The notes beneath the pieces are model-generated. The model had not been told where the DNA came from. It made no database searches and saw only the letters and a program-made list of their open reading frames with translations. From positions 45,216,849 to 45,280,848 of the forward strand of contig CM059202.1 of assembly GCA_030323885.1 (NCBI GenBank): 64,000 bases of DNA, in the 5' to 3' direction. Origin of the DNA: Branchipolynoe longqiensis (lineage: Eukaryota > Annelida > Polychaeta > Phyllodocida > Polynoidae). Position 1 is the first letter of the stretch. Every line of letters begins with the position of its first letter. The position numbers and the translations under genes were made by a program. This document shows, piece by piece, positions 35,901 to 40,856 of this stretch.

Positions 35901-36069
35901 TCTGGACGTCGCTGGTGAGAAGGACATTTTCCAGGTGAAGGGTCACGTGGGACGTATACTTCTCCATGGTCGTGAACTCCTCTTGACAGGGCCCCCACTC
36001 ACACCGCACCGTGATCGGCATCTGCGAAGAGAGCCCCTTCCGCAGCCCATGGTCCTTGTTCTTTGGCAT
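7986..36069 (-). CDS. HINFP: HINFP ortholog (histone H4 transcription factor), 10 coding exons, 699 aa
   Basis: Known role of the family: a nuclear zinc-finger factor that binds the histone H4 promoter (site II) and works with NPAT at the G1/S transition. Coding exons, in transcript order, are 36069-35874, 31165-31062, 29642-29523, 26819-26714, 23780-23628, 22973-22896, 20084-19964, 17263-17122, 16216-16092 and 8940-7986. All joins are GT/AG and the phases (1,0,0,1,1,1,2,0,2) match throughout, giving 2,100 nt. Visible signatures: CEWGPC...HVTLH (finger 1), [41 protein letters not shown] and FKWPSGH.RFRYK, followed by [12 protein letters not shown]. The fingers fill residues ~20-380. The ~315-residue tail is acidic and Ser/Glu-rich, and the protein is longer than the vertebrate one (about 517 aa as I recall). 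The start is ATG at 36069; an in-frame TTG at 36102 directly follows a stop codon. Intron 9 carries the DIRS nest. Confidence 0.95.
9690..10028 (+). mobile_element. Solo LTR with 4-bp target duplication
   Basis: A 339-bp TG...CA unit flanked by ATAC on both sides (9686-9689 and 10029-10032). Removing it restores the continuity of the host MITE (AGATAC-TGACG). Its start, TGTAGTAGTC...ACATGAGC, and several internal blocks match the LTR at 37672-37996. AATAAA lies near 9936. It contains a poly-C run at 9844-9860. Confidence 0.8.
10296..10410. repeat. DIRS left terminal repeat
   Basis: Starts AGATTAGTTAGACG and ends with the 30-bp stretch at 10381-10410 that is inverted at 15677-15706. Its outer ~90 bp are complemented in the internal region at 10522-10612. 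Confidence 0.85.
10522..10656. repeat. DIRS internal complementary region
   Basis: The first ~90 bp are the reverse complement of the left terminus (10296-10387). The remainder is the reverse complement of the right terminus (15707-15745). The junction reads ...CTAACTAATCT-ATTTTACCTCGG, so both ends are represented head to tail, as in the circle-junction template of the DIRS replication model. Confidence 0.9.
10859..11908 (-). pseudogene. DIRS tyrosine recombinase, frameshifted at the active-site end
   Basis: About 349 residues. An N-terminal basic region is followed by a SAM-like core-binding part ([20 protein letters not shown]) and the catalytic domain. Visible active-site elements are GHRGQT (first Arg), HSTRGA (the H-x-x-R box) and HAGW. 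The frame stops right after TATFVC, before the nucleophile. A conserved-looking R-H-Y motif sits immediately beyond, in another frame, so a one-base frameshift separates the catalytic Tyr from the rest. The N-terminal ~50 codons overlap the RT/RNase H frame, as is common in DIRS elements. Confidence 0.9.
11758..13670 (-). pseudogene. DIRS reverse transcriptase / RNase H, one frameshift
   Basis: Two frames cover it. 13670-~13200 holds the fingers ([20 protein letters not shown]) and motif A (SVDLRDAYY). ~13200-11758 holds motif B ([12 protein letters not shown]), motif C (YIDD), the RNase H motifs ([47 protein letters not shown]) and the DIRS-type C-terminal tail ending in PEWHTQPW. The frame breaks just after motif A, around 13200. 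Function in the family: synthesis of element DNA from its RNA, then circle formation using the internal complementary region. Confidence 0.92.
13688..15013 (-). pseudogene. DIRS gag-like protein, multiple frameshifts
   Basis: 15013-14513 encodes a Pro/Ser-rich N-terminus, an acidic run ([14 protein letters not shown]) and then Arg-rich nonsense-like sequence. From ~14700 a neighbouring frame reads Lys-rich and Ser/Asp/Glu-rich sequence instead. 14389-13688 encodes the conserved-looking middle ([20 protein letters not shown]) and a C-terminus rich in Arg, Gly and Phe ([11 protein letters not shown]), typical of RNA-binding gag tails. There is no zinc knuckle. Breaks are near 14700 and 14430. 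Start chosen at MATRRNK. Confidence 0.75.
15677..15745. repeat. DIRS right terminal repeat
   Basis: Contains the inverse of 10381-10410, then CCTACGGCTAGCCAGAGGCG and ends CCGAGGTAAAAT. Its outer part is complemented at ~10613-10656. Confidence 0.85.
16092..16216 (-). CDS. HINFP: HINFP coding exon 9 (finger 10)
   Basis: Reads [20 protein letters not shown] then [11 protein letters not shown], the last finger and the highly conserved basic block. Acceptor TTTGCAG, donor GTAGGC. A minisatellite starts within ~15 bp of its acceptor, and the outermost nested MITE ends ~20 bp from its donor. Confidence 0.94.
16225..16775. repeat. Degenerate ~55-60 bp minisatellite against HINFP exon 9
   Basis: About ten units of the form GCTGYATAGACCCTAGCGTT then AAACCAACGCTCCAGACTC. 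Within each unit AGCGTT and AACGCT form a short hairpin. It occupies the end of HINFP intron 8 and starts within ~15 bp of the exon 9 acceptor in transcript sense. Confidence 0.85.
17122..17263 (-). CDS. HINFP: HINFP coding exon 8 (fingers 8 and 9)
   Basis: Reads [20 protein letters not shown] then [11 protein letters not shown]...VHFRKEHQ, forming the end of finger 8 and all of finger 9. Acceptor GACAG, donor GTTCGT. The 5S-like tandem array lies ~170 bp upstream of it in transcript sense. Confidence 0.92.
17361..17425 (-). repeat. SINE family C fragment (tail)
   Basis: Reverse complement of the tail seen at 53650-53700 (CCCCCAATAGC...TGTGCTGGGGGTCG). It abuts the 5S-like array. Confidence 0.6.
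17431..18165. repeat. Tandem array built on the 3' half of 5S rRNA (7 units, ~107 bp)
   Basis: Seven units begin CAGTACTTGGATGGGTGACC at 17462, 17569, 17676, 17783, 17890, 17995 and 18102. The first is preceded by CCGAAGTTAAGCAACGTTG, giving a stretch that follows eukaryotic 5S rRNA from about nt 45 to its 3' end. Later units keep only the GTACTTGGATGG...GGTGCTG part (the box C region) plus ~55 bp of unrelated spacer (TCCTGATACAGGCTTATAGC...). It lies in HINFP intron 7. Confidence 0.88.
18166..18650. other. Gene-free stretch in HINFP intron 7
   Basis: A GC-rich segment with a poly-C run near 18463-18476 and LTR-like words (GTGACCAGC, GGTGGTGAGGC). No element could be named. Confidence 0.35.
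18655..19282. mobile_element. MITE with GTTCACAC ends
   Basis: Left TTAGCCACGTTCACACACGG, right inverse GGTGTGAACAGGGCTTAG. Internal CTAGTTCGCCT blocks match 5008-5777. It includes a conserved-looking middle with no recognisable protein. Confidence 0.6.
19964..20084 (-). CDS. HINFP: HINFP coding exon 7 (finger 7, start of finger 8)
   Basis: Reads [20 protein letters not shown] then [19 protein letters not shown]. Acceptor CTCACAG, donor GTACGC. An apparent read-through into AVMVSSS downstream is intronic. Confidence 0.94.
20351..20664 (-). mobile_element. tRNA-derived SINE, family A (full length)
   Basis: Inverse orientation with complete tail, core and head (CGGTGGCCGAATCGGTATAG inverted at the right end). 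Lies in HINFP intron 6. Confidence 0.8.
20686..21010 (-). mobile_element. SINE family E, with a second partial head
   Basis: A tRNA-like head in inverse orientation (GGGAATCGAACCCACATCTC ... TAACTATTACACCATCTAAG) followed by the body TGTCACCACCCTACCCATGC. A second head fragment is at ~20950-21010, so two copies are joined or one is duplicated. Confidence 0.6.
21110..21358. mobile_element. MITE, ~250 bp, long inverted termini
   Basis: ACTATAAAAAGGTTCTGTCT on the left is mirrored by AGATAGAACCTTTTTATAGT on the right. The TIRs run ~30 bp. The interior holds a repeated GCTATCATGCAGTTACACA word. Confidence 0.7.
21487..21880 (-). mobile_element. SINE family A carrying a second SINE tail
   Basis: Full inverse copy, but at ~21678-21730 a forward-oriented tail (CGTCCTGATATGACGGTAGA...AACAACAAACAAAC) interrupts the TAATAATGCC block. 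A fragment of the TTAA MITE family follows at ~21930-22040. Confidence 0.7.
22896..22973 (-). CDS. HINFP: HINFP coding exon 6 (finger 6)
   Basis: Reads [20 protein letters not shown] followed by RHH. Acceptor TTGCAG, donor GTGAGA, phase 1 at both ends. The residue split across the next junction is a Val followed by NHYKCP, as in the family. Confidence 0.93.
23199..23517 (-). mobile_element. tRNA-derived SINE, family A (full length)
   Basis: Inverse orientation, complete tail to head. The head inverse (CTACCGATTTGGCCACCGTA) ends ~110 bp from HINFP exon 5. Lies in intron 5. Confidence 0.8.
23628..23780 (-). CDS. HINFP: HINFP coding exon 5 (fingers 4 and 5)
   Basis: Contains [20 protein letters not shown], nearly identical to the vertebrate protein, then [17 protein letters not shown]. 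Finger 5 ends in H-x3-Q instead of a second His, as I recall for the vertebrate protein. Acceptor GTGTAG, donor GTACGC. Confidence 0.94.
23876..24075 (-). mobile_element. SINE family A, head missing
   Basis: Tail and core present in inverse orientation. It stops at GCCGAGTGCCAGG, where the MITE at 24087 begins. Confidence 0.7.
24087..24445. mobile_element. MITE with 25-bp perfect inverted ends
   Basis: CCCTATAATACTAAGACGGC then TCACT on the left, exactly inverted at the right. Each arm also carries a nearby AAACCCACCAC..GGTG word. About 360 bp, non-coding. Confidence 0.75.
24663..25105 (+). mobile_element. SINE family A head split by a MITE
   Basis: The tRNA-like head (GCGATGGCCGAATGAGTTGA ... 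GGTTTCGAACCCTGGCCGAG) runs to 24768. A MITE fills 24769-25083. The SINE resumes with AAAAATTTATAC. Confidence 0.65.
24769..25083. mobile_element. CAGGGATGAAAG-type MITE, short intact copy
   Basis: Ends CAGGGATGAAAG and CTTTCATCCCTG, flanked by AAAAAT on both sides (6 bp). The interior differs from the 28078 copy except near the termini (CGCGGAGATC). Confidence 0.75.
25118..25225. repeat. 52-bp tandem duplication
   Basis: Two copies of AAAAAAATCTAATTCAGAGG then CGGGCGATTTTT. Confidence 0.7.
25318..26055 (+). mobile_element. SINE family A interrupted by a TIR element
   Basis: Left part with CAGCATTAATAGGATAGGGC to ~25487. Right part resumes near 25885 (CACGGTGCCAGCGACATGGT) and runs to GCTAGGACGTAAAAC. 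The right part contains a second tRNA-like segment (CACGCGAGGCCGGCACTCTA inverted). Confidence 0.6.
25488..25881. mobile_element. TIR element with TCACCCTATTCAC ends, possible THAP-coding remnant
   Basis: TCACCCTATTCAC at the left is exactly inverted at the right (GTGAATAGGGTGA). At ~25547 an ATG opens [17 protein letters not shown] and then stops. The C-x3-C pattern recalls the start of THAP zinc fingers of P-type transposases, but only ~17 codons are open and the resemblance is weak. Confidence 0.45.
26165..26535 (-). mobile_element. tRNA-derived SINE, family F
   Basis: Inverse copy with CAACCAGTTGTGGACCACTA...GGTCCACTGAGCAGGATC and the body GGCTACTCTTTCTGATAAGC. The tRNA-like head is the inverse of 26480-26530 (...GGCGGTAGCGCGTCC). 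The family is recalled as widespread in molluscs. Confidence 0.7.
26714..26819 (-). CDS. HINFP: HINFP coding exon 4 (end of finger 3, start of finger 4)
   Basis: Reads [16 protein letters not shown], completing finger 3, and ends in SCLWEG, the first half of finger 4. Acceptor CCGCAG, donor GTGCGT. The join to exon 5 restores the C-x4-C spacing of finger 4, which fixes both splice sites. Confidence 0.9.
26990..27735. mobile_element. MITE with CCAGTCAC ends, split by another element
   Basis: CCCCAGTCACACTACGGA on the left and GTAGCGTGACTGGAG on the right are inverted. The interior has GCGACC/GGTCGC palindromes. 27059-27542 is a separate TIR element. Confidence 0.6.
27059..27542. mobile_element. 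Nested TIR element, GGTGTAAMGATTTCAA ends
   Basis: CCGGTGTAACGATTTCAACT and the inverse of TTTGAAATCTTTACACCGG form TIRs of ~20 bp. Inside, repeated GAAAACGTTTT/AAAACGTTTTC units flank poly-C and poly-G runs. Confidence 0.6.
28078..28532. mobile_element. CAGGGATGAAAG-type MITE, 455 bp reference copy
   Basis: CAGGGATGAAAG...CTTTCATCCCTA, flanked by GCAATA on both sides (6 bp). The interior carries five tandem TATACRCTGATRGTGCTGCG units and a SINE-A tail fragment (28394-28453). It shows the empty site for the DIRS insertion. Confidence 0.8.
28940..29090 (+). pseudogene. LINE ORF2 C-terminal remnant
   Basis: [20 protein letters not shown] then VK and a stop, followed by (ATG)n. The same peptide end is encoded on the minus strand at 48110-48245. 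It resembles the RGRP...KW end of non-LTR retrotransposon ORF2 proteins. Confidence 0.55.
29141..29503. mobile_element. TTAA-flanked MITE, ~360 bp
   Basis: TTTTTAAGCTGCACAGTCG...CATCGGACTATGCAACTTTAA. It ends ~20 bp from HINFP exon 3, just as the 9617-16071 copy ends ~20 bp from exon 9. Confidence 0.75.
29523..29642 (-). CDS. HINFP: HINFP coding exon 3 (linker and start of finger 3)
   Basis: Forty codons in phase 0. They contain [16 protein letters not shown], close to the family's QSRNVIPDIPDHFLC, and CVWTGC, the first half of finger 3. Acceptor TTTCAG, donor GTAGGC. Confidence 0.92.
29861..30145. mobile_element. MITE with CAGGGTCYGTAC ends
   Basis: CAGGGTCTGTACACATGTGA to the inverse of GGCCCCGTATGGACCG. 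Matching copies are inverted at 57228-57458 and 62508-62758 (GAATTCCTATCAAA, GGGTAATTAG words). Confidence 0.65.
30207..30430. mobile_element. CAGGGATGAAAG-type MITE, truncated
   Basis: GGGATGAAAGTAGTCCCCGA and CACTGTCAGGGAATCGCGGG match the left half of the 28078 copy. The right terminus is missing. Confidence 0.55.
30742..31028 (-). mobile_element. tRNA-derived SINE, family D
   Basis: Inverse copy with head GGTGGAGTGGTTAGAGTGTT and B box GGTTCGATTCC, and body ATTTCCACCGCTGTG...GGTATGAGAGCAACTGG. It ends ~35 bp from HINFP exon 2. Confidence 0.7.
31062..31165 (-). CDS. HINFP: HINFP coding exon 2 (zinc finger 2)
   Basis: Reads [10 protein letters not shown]...[15 protein letters not shown], matching the family's second finger and the HVYFHCYHTKLK block. 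Acceptor TTGCAG, donor GTGTGT. Enters at phase 1 and leaves at phase 0. Confidence 0.92.
31190..32110 (-). mobile_element. SINE family B, interrupted by a CpG-rich insertion
   Basis: TTGATTGATCGGTGGCGGTT then TTACGCCATTTCGACAGCA...GGCCATATTCATGAC, continuing after 31903 with ATGAAGTTAAAAAGCTCAC and TATATGAGGTGTC. The continuity is confirmed by the copy at ~52240-52470. Confidence 0.6.
31332..31902 (+). mobile_element. CpG-rich insertion, candidate solo LTR
   Basis: A 571-bp, strongly C/G-rich block that splits SINE family B. It begins TGGTCG and ends TTCGTGCA, with AATAAA at 31851 and a pyrimidine-rich 3' part. TG...CA ends and a polyadenylation signal suggest an LTR, but I see no clear target duplication. 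The reading frames in it are low-complexity (Pro/Arg/Ser). Confidence 0.4.
32228..32560 (-). mobile_element. SINE family B
   Basis: TGATTGATTGATTGGTGGTT, GCCGTGTCGGCAGCATAGGC, CATATTCACGGCGAG, then the body with AGAAAGCTCACAAT and TATATGAGG. The tail is of (TGAT)n type. Confidence 0.65.
33130..34090. repeat. Diverged tandem repeat, period ~175 bp
   Basis: The words GTGCAATCAAAATGCACTTT (at ~33321, 33494, 33673 and more weakly 33849) and GAAGATCCA...CACAGTGAGC (33240, 33410, 33590, 33760) recur every ~170-180 bp. AT-rich and non-coding, in HINFP intron 1. Confidence 0.6.
34437..34892. repeat. 30-bp minisatellite, ~15 units
   Basis: Units of GGAGCAGTAGGAGAGGATTG then TAGGACGGAT. The 30-bp period keeps both strands open (GAVGEDCRT repeats one way, LLQPSYNPL the other). 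These long frames are repeat artefacts, not genes. Confidence 0.9.
35045..35372 (+). mobile_element. tRNA-derived SINE, family A (full length)
   Basis: Head AGATGCGGTGGCCGAATCAC, B box GGATTTGAATCC, complete core, and tail to CGGATGTAAAACTCCAAC. Confidence 0.8.
35488..35800 (-). mobile_element. tRNA-derived SINE, family A (full length)
   Basis: Inverse copy from GTTTTATGTCCTAGCATCAT to the head inverse CAATTCAGACACCGCGTCC. It ends ~75 bp from HINFP exon 1. Confidence 0.8.
35874..36069 (-). CDS. HINFP: HINFP coding exon 1
   Basis: Codes for residues 1-65 plus one base. The ATG at 36069 lies in the context AAAGTGATGC and opens MPKNKDHG. Zinc finger 1 has the form CEWGPC-x-HVTLH with the family's TMEK motif. 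The donor is GTAAG (35869-35873). Upstream of the ATG, GGTGCAG at about 36090 looks like a splice acceptor, so a 5' UTR intron is possible. A dispersed repeat begins exactly there. Confidence 0.88.
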
Positions 36070-36089
36070 CACTTTGGCAGGGTTCCTGC

Positions 36090-36480
36090 ACCTATCAGCC
36101 AATCACATTTAAGACTTTATAATAACAATTTTCCTACAATTTAAGACCTATTTTCATGGCAAATGTAATGTACATATTTAATTAAATATTAACAGAAATG
36201 AGGGAGGTGATGAAATGTATGGAGTTTTTATGCGGACAATCACTTTGCTGGCTAGTCTAGTCTGTGATATAATGGGTTTGCTACAGGCTTGCACAATCAA
36301 TCTTTTATTTGAAAATTTGTGCTTTGTGAAGATAGCTGGTAAAACATGTTGAAAAAAATATTATAGTGACCAAATCTAATTTAAGACCTTTTTAAGACCT
36401 TTCACAGAAAAGTTACCATATTTAAGACTTTTCAAGGTCTTGAAAATTGACAAATCAATTTAAGACTGGTTGGGTGTCAG
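36090..36480 (-). repeat. Dispersed repeat abutting the HINFP start
   Basis: Inverse strand reads GGTCTTAAA-type words and ends TTAAATGTGATTGGCTGATA then GGTGCAGGAAC. The same end occurs at 58905-58940. The HINFP exon 1 region begins exactly where this repeat ends. Confidence 0.6.
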
Positions 36481-36589
36481 GGGAGTTAACCTACCTGCGT
36501 AACCAGGCAGTAAAGTGGTAGCATAGAAAAGGGAAAGAAACAAGCACAGGATATAGTGACTTAGCTAATATTATTCTCGCAATGCCGAT

Positions 36590-37215
36590 CTTTGCGATTG
36601 ATTAATTGGTGATGGCTTAATGCCTTGACGGCAGCAGAGGCCATATTCACAGCGAAAAGTCAGCGGTATTTATTGTCTTTTTTGCCTACATTGAGAGTTA
36701 CATGATAATCTGAAATTGTTGGATTTGTGTCAAATGACAGCAAAAATCAACTACCATAACATAGCTAAAATTACAGGTTACACGGTCCAGCTGTTCTTAA
36801 AGGCCCTGTCACATTACGGCGTATGGCGGGAGCGTATTGAAAACCTACGTAGGTCCTGCGCGTGCCGGCCTATGATGACATTTGGTGACCTTTCGGGTGG
36901 TTTTGAGCGTATGTGGAACCTACGAGGAGCGTATGGGAGCGTGCTGTGACATTTTTTGACAGTATGGGCCATACGCCCTCATAGGTCGAGTTCTTTTGAG
37001 CTTGCACAAAAAAATTTGGACGGACGGATTTATGAAAGCGTATGGCGGCGTATGCCTCATACGCTTCACATAAGCCGGCATCTGGCGGCATATGAGTAGC
37101 GTATACGGCGTATGCCGACGTAACGGGCCTACGCCGCCATACGCTCCCGCAAAACACCCTAATGTGACAGCCCCTTAAGAACGCTAAAATCTGCTTGTGC
37201 TTTACATTGGTAAAT
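36590..37215 (-). mobile_element. SINE family B split by a TTAA MITE
   Basis: GATTGATTAATTGGTGATGG, GCAGCAGAGGCCATATTCAC, and the body to GTCCAGCTGTTC. It resumes after the MITE at AGAACGCTAAAATCTGC. Confidence 0.6.
36801..37174. mobile_element. MITE, CCTGTCACATTA ends, TTAA target
   Basis: AGGCCCTGTCACATTACGG and the inverse of CCTAATGTGACAGCCCC, flanked by TTAA on each side (36797-36800 and 37175-37178). The interior is built from GCGTATGG/CCATACGC palindromes. Confidence 0.75.
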
Positions 37216-37560
37216 AGAAAAAAAAGGGTTGTTTTATTTAATGACGCCTCTAGAATTACATTGCTTTTTGTATCATCGGCTATTGGACGTCAAACATATG
37301 GTCTTTGGAGGAAACCGGCTGCCGCCACACAGGCTACTCTTTCTGATAAGCAGCAAGGGATCTCCTATCTGAACTTTCCCACAGACAGGACAGCACATAC
37401 CACAGCCTTTGATCAACCAGTTGTGGACCACTGGCTGGAACGGAAAATAACCCAAACTGCAAATGGGTCCACTGAACAGGATCGACAGGATGACCAAAAA
37501 TCTCACAGATGGACACGCTACCGCCTGAGTACGTCCCGATCCACATTGGTAAAGAGGTCT
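37216..37560 (-). mobile_element. tRNA-derived SINE, family F
   Basis: Inverse copy with GGCTATTGGACGTCAAACAT, GATAAGCAGCAAGGGATCTC, ACCAGTTGTGGACCACTGGC and a tRNA-like head at the right (inverse of ACACGCTACCGCCTGAGTAC). Confidence 0.75.
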
Positions 37561-37671
37561 CGCAAGCTATTTAAATTAAAACACTGTTGGCGCAAGGCCA
37601 TGAAATCTAGACATTCAAGCAGAATGTGTCTTACTCTTAGTCTTAGTAGTAGATACTGACACTCAGTTACT

Positions 37672-37996
37672 TGTAGTAGTCCAGACATGAGCTCCACTAC
37701 CATACGGTGGCAGCAAGGACGGCTCCGTCACCGTCGCAGTTTATAGCGAAAGGTGGCGGTATGGTAGCCGACAGGCAGCACCACGACAGGGCTGCACCTA
37801 CTGCGTGCAGCTAGCGTAACCTCCCCGGAAGTTGGCGTGGGACCTGGCAGGGCAGAGGAGGGTCACTTGATCGTGGACGGCGCAGTAAGCAGAGAATAAA
37901 GATGACTGGAAGCAAGCGTATTCGTTCTCCTGCTTGCTTGGGGGGTCTACCACGTGAGGGTCAAGTTCCGGGCGGCCAATAGAGTGCCCCATCACA
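37672..37996 (+). repeat. 5' LTR of the Ty3-type element
   Basis: TGTAGTAGTCCAGACATGAG ... CATCACA (TG...CA), with AATAAA near 37897. Blocks shared with 9690-10028 include ACTACCA..CGGT.GCAGC and CTACTGCGTG..GCTAGC. Confidence 0.75.
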
Positions 37997-38035
37997 CTGG
38001 TGCCGTGACCAGGTCTCAACTTACTGCGCAAGGAG

Positions 38036-38725
38036 GTGAGTGTGGGCAATATGAAAATCCAAAATGGTGTTCTCTTCATATTAGGTATGGAGGAGATTGC
38101 GTCCCGTCTACGCAGCGGGCGTCTCGGTCTCCCGGTGGGGATCGGGTGTGCGGAGGCGGACACCACTGCAGATGGTGTGTTCGCTTCCGCAGTTGCTGAA
38201 CCGCAACGCGCCCTCCAATTGGCAGCATTTACAGCGCCATGGGGACCGTGTCGTGATGGGCAGTGTCCACACTTCCAGCCAAAATCGGGGTGGGGGTGGG
38301 GGGTGGGGGGGCTATCGCCCACCCCCGATCACGAGGGACCTGGTGAAGGACTGGGTGAAGGAGATGGTGGCCGAGCAGAAGCCTGTGGCACAGTCAACCA
38401 GCAATGGGCCAGGCCCATCAGGGTTCTCGGCACGCAGGAGGACGGTGAAGAGAGAGACACAGAATCGGGATCATGAATGTGGTCGTTGCTTTGCTTTCGG
38501 ACACTGGCCAATTCAGTGTGGAGGAGCGAAGCGTTCTCTCGAGGAGGCGGTTTTAGCCGGCGATCGAGAAGGACGGGACTACTCTGGCGTGGATTGGGTG
38601 AAGCTGGAACGTCTGCAAAGAGGCAGAGACAGGAAGGCTAGGCCAGGTTTAAACGCCTAGGGTTGGACCGTAAGGGCTTCGACCAAACCCAAATGGTAAG
38701 CCCGGATGCCGCGCTGCGGATCTGG
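38036..38725 (+). pseudogene. Gag remnant with CCHC zinc knuckle
   Basis: Frames shift near 38290 (a G-rich run). The downstream frame reads ITRDLVKDWVKEMVAEQK, then CGRCFAFGHWPIQC (C-x2-C-x4-H-x4-C), the nucleocapsid-type knuckle. It continues past the foldback insertion at ~39527-39713 (VVTVKEDGVQSESS...). Confidence 0.65.
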
Positions 38726-39526
38726 GCCCGTATTCATGAGATCGGGGTACGCTTATCCGGAGGGTAGGCTTATCCGTTGGGTAGCTATCCCGTGGTTTAA
38801 CGGCGGCGGATAAGTAGGTCAATCGGTATTCACCAATGTCCTAGCCGGGCAGGATAGCTACCCGTTCGATTATTTATAGATTTGGGAATTCCCTCCAGTT
38901 GCTGCGGCGGCGGCAATTTGTTTACTTTACATTCATCGATTCGACAATGTGCATAACACCGCCAATGCAGCGTTATGCGTTAATAACGGTTCAATTTTAG
39001 GGTTAATTTAATGAAATTTCACGATTTGAGTATGTAATTCTGTTAAATATGATCGCATTCAATAGATTTGGGCCTAATATATAGCCGTAAGAAATTCACG
39101 CCGATTCGGCGGCAGCTCTTTTTACTTGAAGTCGACAGTATGGATATCGACGTCGCTGCGGCGGTGGCGATTTGTTTACTTTATATTCGTCGATTCGACA
39201 ATATGAATAAAGCTGCCAATGCGGCGGCGGCGTGAATTTCGCTTCGGATTTAGGGTTAAATTGATCAAATTTCACTTATTGCATATGTAATTCTGTTAAA
39301 TATGATCGCATTGAATAGATTCAGACCCACACACGCTCACTACCCCTCGGGGTAGTGGCTTACCCCTGATTCGAAATTGGGGTAGGGTACCCCCCGGTTA
39401 GAGCCCCAGGATAGCGCTACCCCAAGCTCATGAATACGGATTTTCCACCGTTAGACGGGGGGGTAGCGTACCCCCCGGTTAGAGCCCCAGGGTAGCGCTA
39501 CCCCGAGCTCATGAATACGGCCCAGG
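38725..39526. mobile_element. Foldback MITE inside the gag gene
   Basis: GGGCCCGTATTCATGAG and the inverse of CTCATGAATACGGCCC. Interior words shared with 5778-6525 and 40857-41582 include TTTAGGGTTAATTTAATGAA and GTAATTCTGTTAAATATGAT. Confidence 0.75.
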
Positions 39527-39725
39527 TGGTTACTGTCAAGGAAGACGGTGTGCAGTCTGAATCTAGTGCGGGACCGCCTGTGATCGACGCAGTGCAGAGA
39601 ACCAGGTTTGATGCGGTATTGTGGGATGGTATGAGGCAGATAGCGCAATGCGTTTCAGCCTTAGCTTCCGCTCCTCTTGACAACTGTATGAGGTACATGC
39701 CGGGGAAGGCATAGCTAATCTACCT

Positions 39726-40262
39726 ATGACTCAGGAATTGTCTGGTCATCGGTGGCGCTGTCTGGCTTGTGACTTTGTTTCAGGTTTCAAGACAATGGCG
39801 AGGGGCAATGTGGTAATGATGGTAGTCCAGGACTATTATACCAAGTATGTGCAAGTGTACCCCTTAAAAGATCACACTGCACCCACGGCAGCACAAGTGT
39901 TGGTTGATAACTGGGTTCTTTTATTCGGTGCACTGATGCGGATCCACTCGGATCAGGGACGGGAATTTGAGTCCACATTATTCCAGTCTATGCTAGGTCT
40001 GTTGGGCTTTAAGAAAACGCGTACGAACCCATACTGTCCCCAATCGGATGGTATGGTAGAGCGTTTTAATAAGACGCTAATATCTGCATTAGCTTGTACT
40101 GCAAATGATTTCCAGGATGACTGGGATTTGCAGGTCAAGTTTGTGGCTCACGCATACAACTGTACGGAGCATGCCTCGACAGGCATGACTCCGAACAGAT
40201 TACTATTTGGCGACGAATTACGGTTGACTGCGGGTAAATATGAAGAAATCTACAAAGAATAA
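39726..40262 (+). pseudogene. Integrase core domain fragment (rve type)
   Basis: About 178 residues. The D,D-35-E residues are visible in LACDFVSGF, RIHSDQGREF and MVERFNKTL, with YYTKYVQVYPLKD and NPYCPQSDG between them, as in Ty3-type integrases. The N-terminal zinc-binding part and the C-terminal domain are missing. The start of the frame is arbitrary. Confidence 0.85.
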
Positions 40263-40301
40263 ATGTTGCTTCTTAGATTGTGAAATTAGGCTCTCATTTC
40301 A

Positions 40302-40810
40302 TTAACCCGCTTTTTCGACCGTTTTTATATAGGGCTGGTATTCACCCGTGTACTGCGAGTACAGGGTGAATCCTTTATCTAGTGGTGAGGATGCTCTGTT
40401 CAGTTTTGTCATGTGCAGTAATGAGTTTGAATCTGCTGGCGTTAGCTGGGTGTATCCTGGAATCTGTGGTTCATCTGGTATTGTTGTTAACACCTTGTCA
40501 AGCTGCCTTTTGAATGATTGTAGACTGCAGTTTGATTGATTTCTAATGTAAGCTGGCATTCTATTGAAGAGCTGTACTCCTCGAACAGGCTTTTCTATTT
40601 ATTGCTGGTACCTTACCAAATCTACCATATCTTTTTGAATGATATGTTGTTCTGCCATAGTTCGGTACTTTGCCTTAAATCATCTTCCAGGTGTATATAA
40701 TTCGATATCTCTCACATTGACGTTCAATGGAGTAGAGCTTGAGGAATTTTAGTCTATATTTTGATGTTTTGACATTTCTGCCATTGGGACGATGTCAATC
40801 ATATACCATA
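40302..40810 (-). pseudogene. LINE reverse-transcriptase ORF, C-terminal remnant
   Basis: Minus-strand frames read FLKLYSIERQCERYRIIYTW then K, and further on MPAYIRNQSNCSLQSFKRQL and TIPDEPQIPGY before a stop. This is the usual end of a non-LTR ORF2. There are several stops. Fragments of the same 3' end recur at ~46350-46450, 47490-47560, 51385-51460 and 57030-57070. Confidence 0.7.
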
Positions 40811-40856
40811 TAGATAGGTCATCTCACATCACATGGTCTCAGGGAGATGACCATCT

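Larger units (their letters stand above)
37672..40262 (+). mobile_element. Truncated Ty3-type LTR retrotransposon
   Basis: 5' LTR (37672-37996), a primer-binding-like CTGGTGCCGTGACC directly after it, gag with a zinc knuckle, a foldback insertion (38725-39526), then an integrase core (39726-40262). Protease, reverse transcriptase and RNase H are absent and no 3' LTR follows, so most of pol has been deleted. A related solo LTR sits at 9690-10028. Confidence 0.75.

Noticed and set aside
36069..36102. HINFP initiation at TTG 36102
   Set aside because: It directly follows an in-frame stop and lies in repeat sequence; ATG at 36069 has a better context and fits the family's short N-terminus.
36870..37157. 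95-aa frame with repeated AYAVYA-type words
   Set aside because: Entirely inside a palindromic TTAA-flanked MITE.
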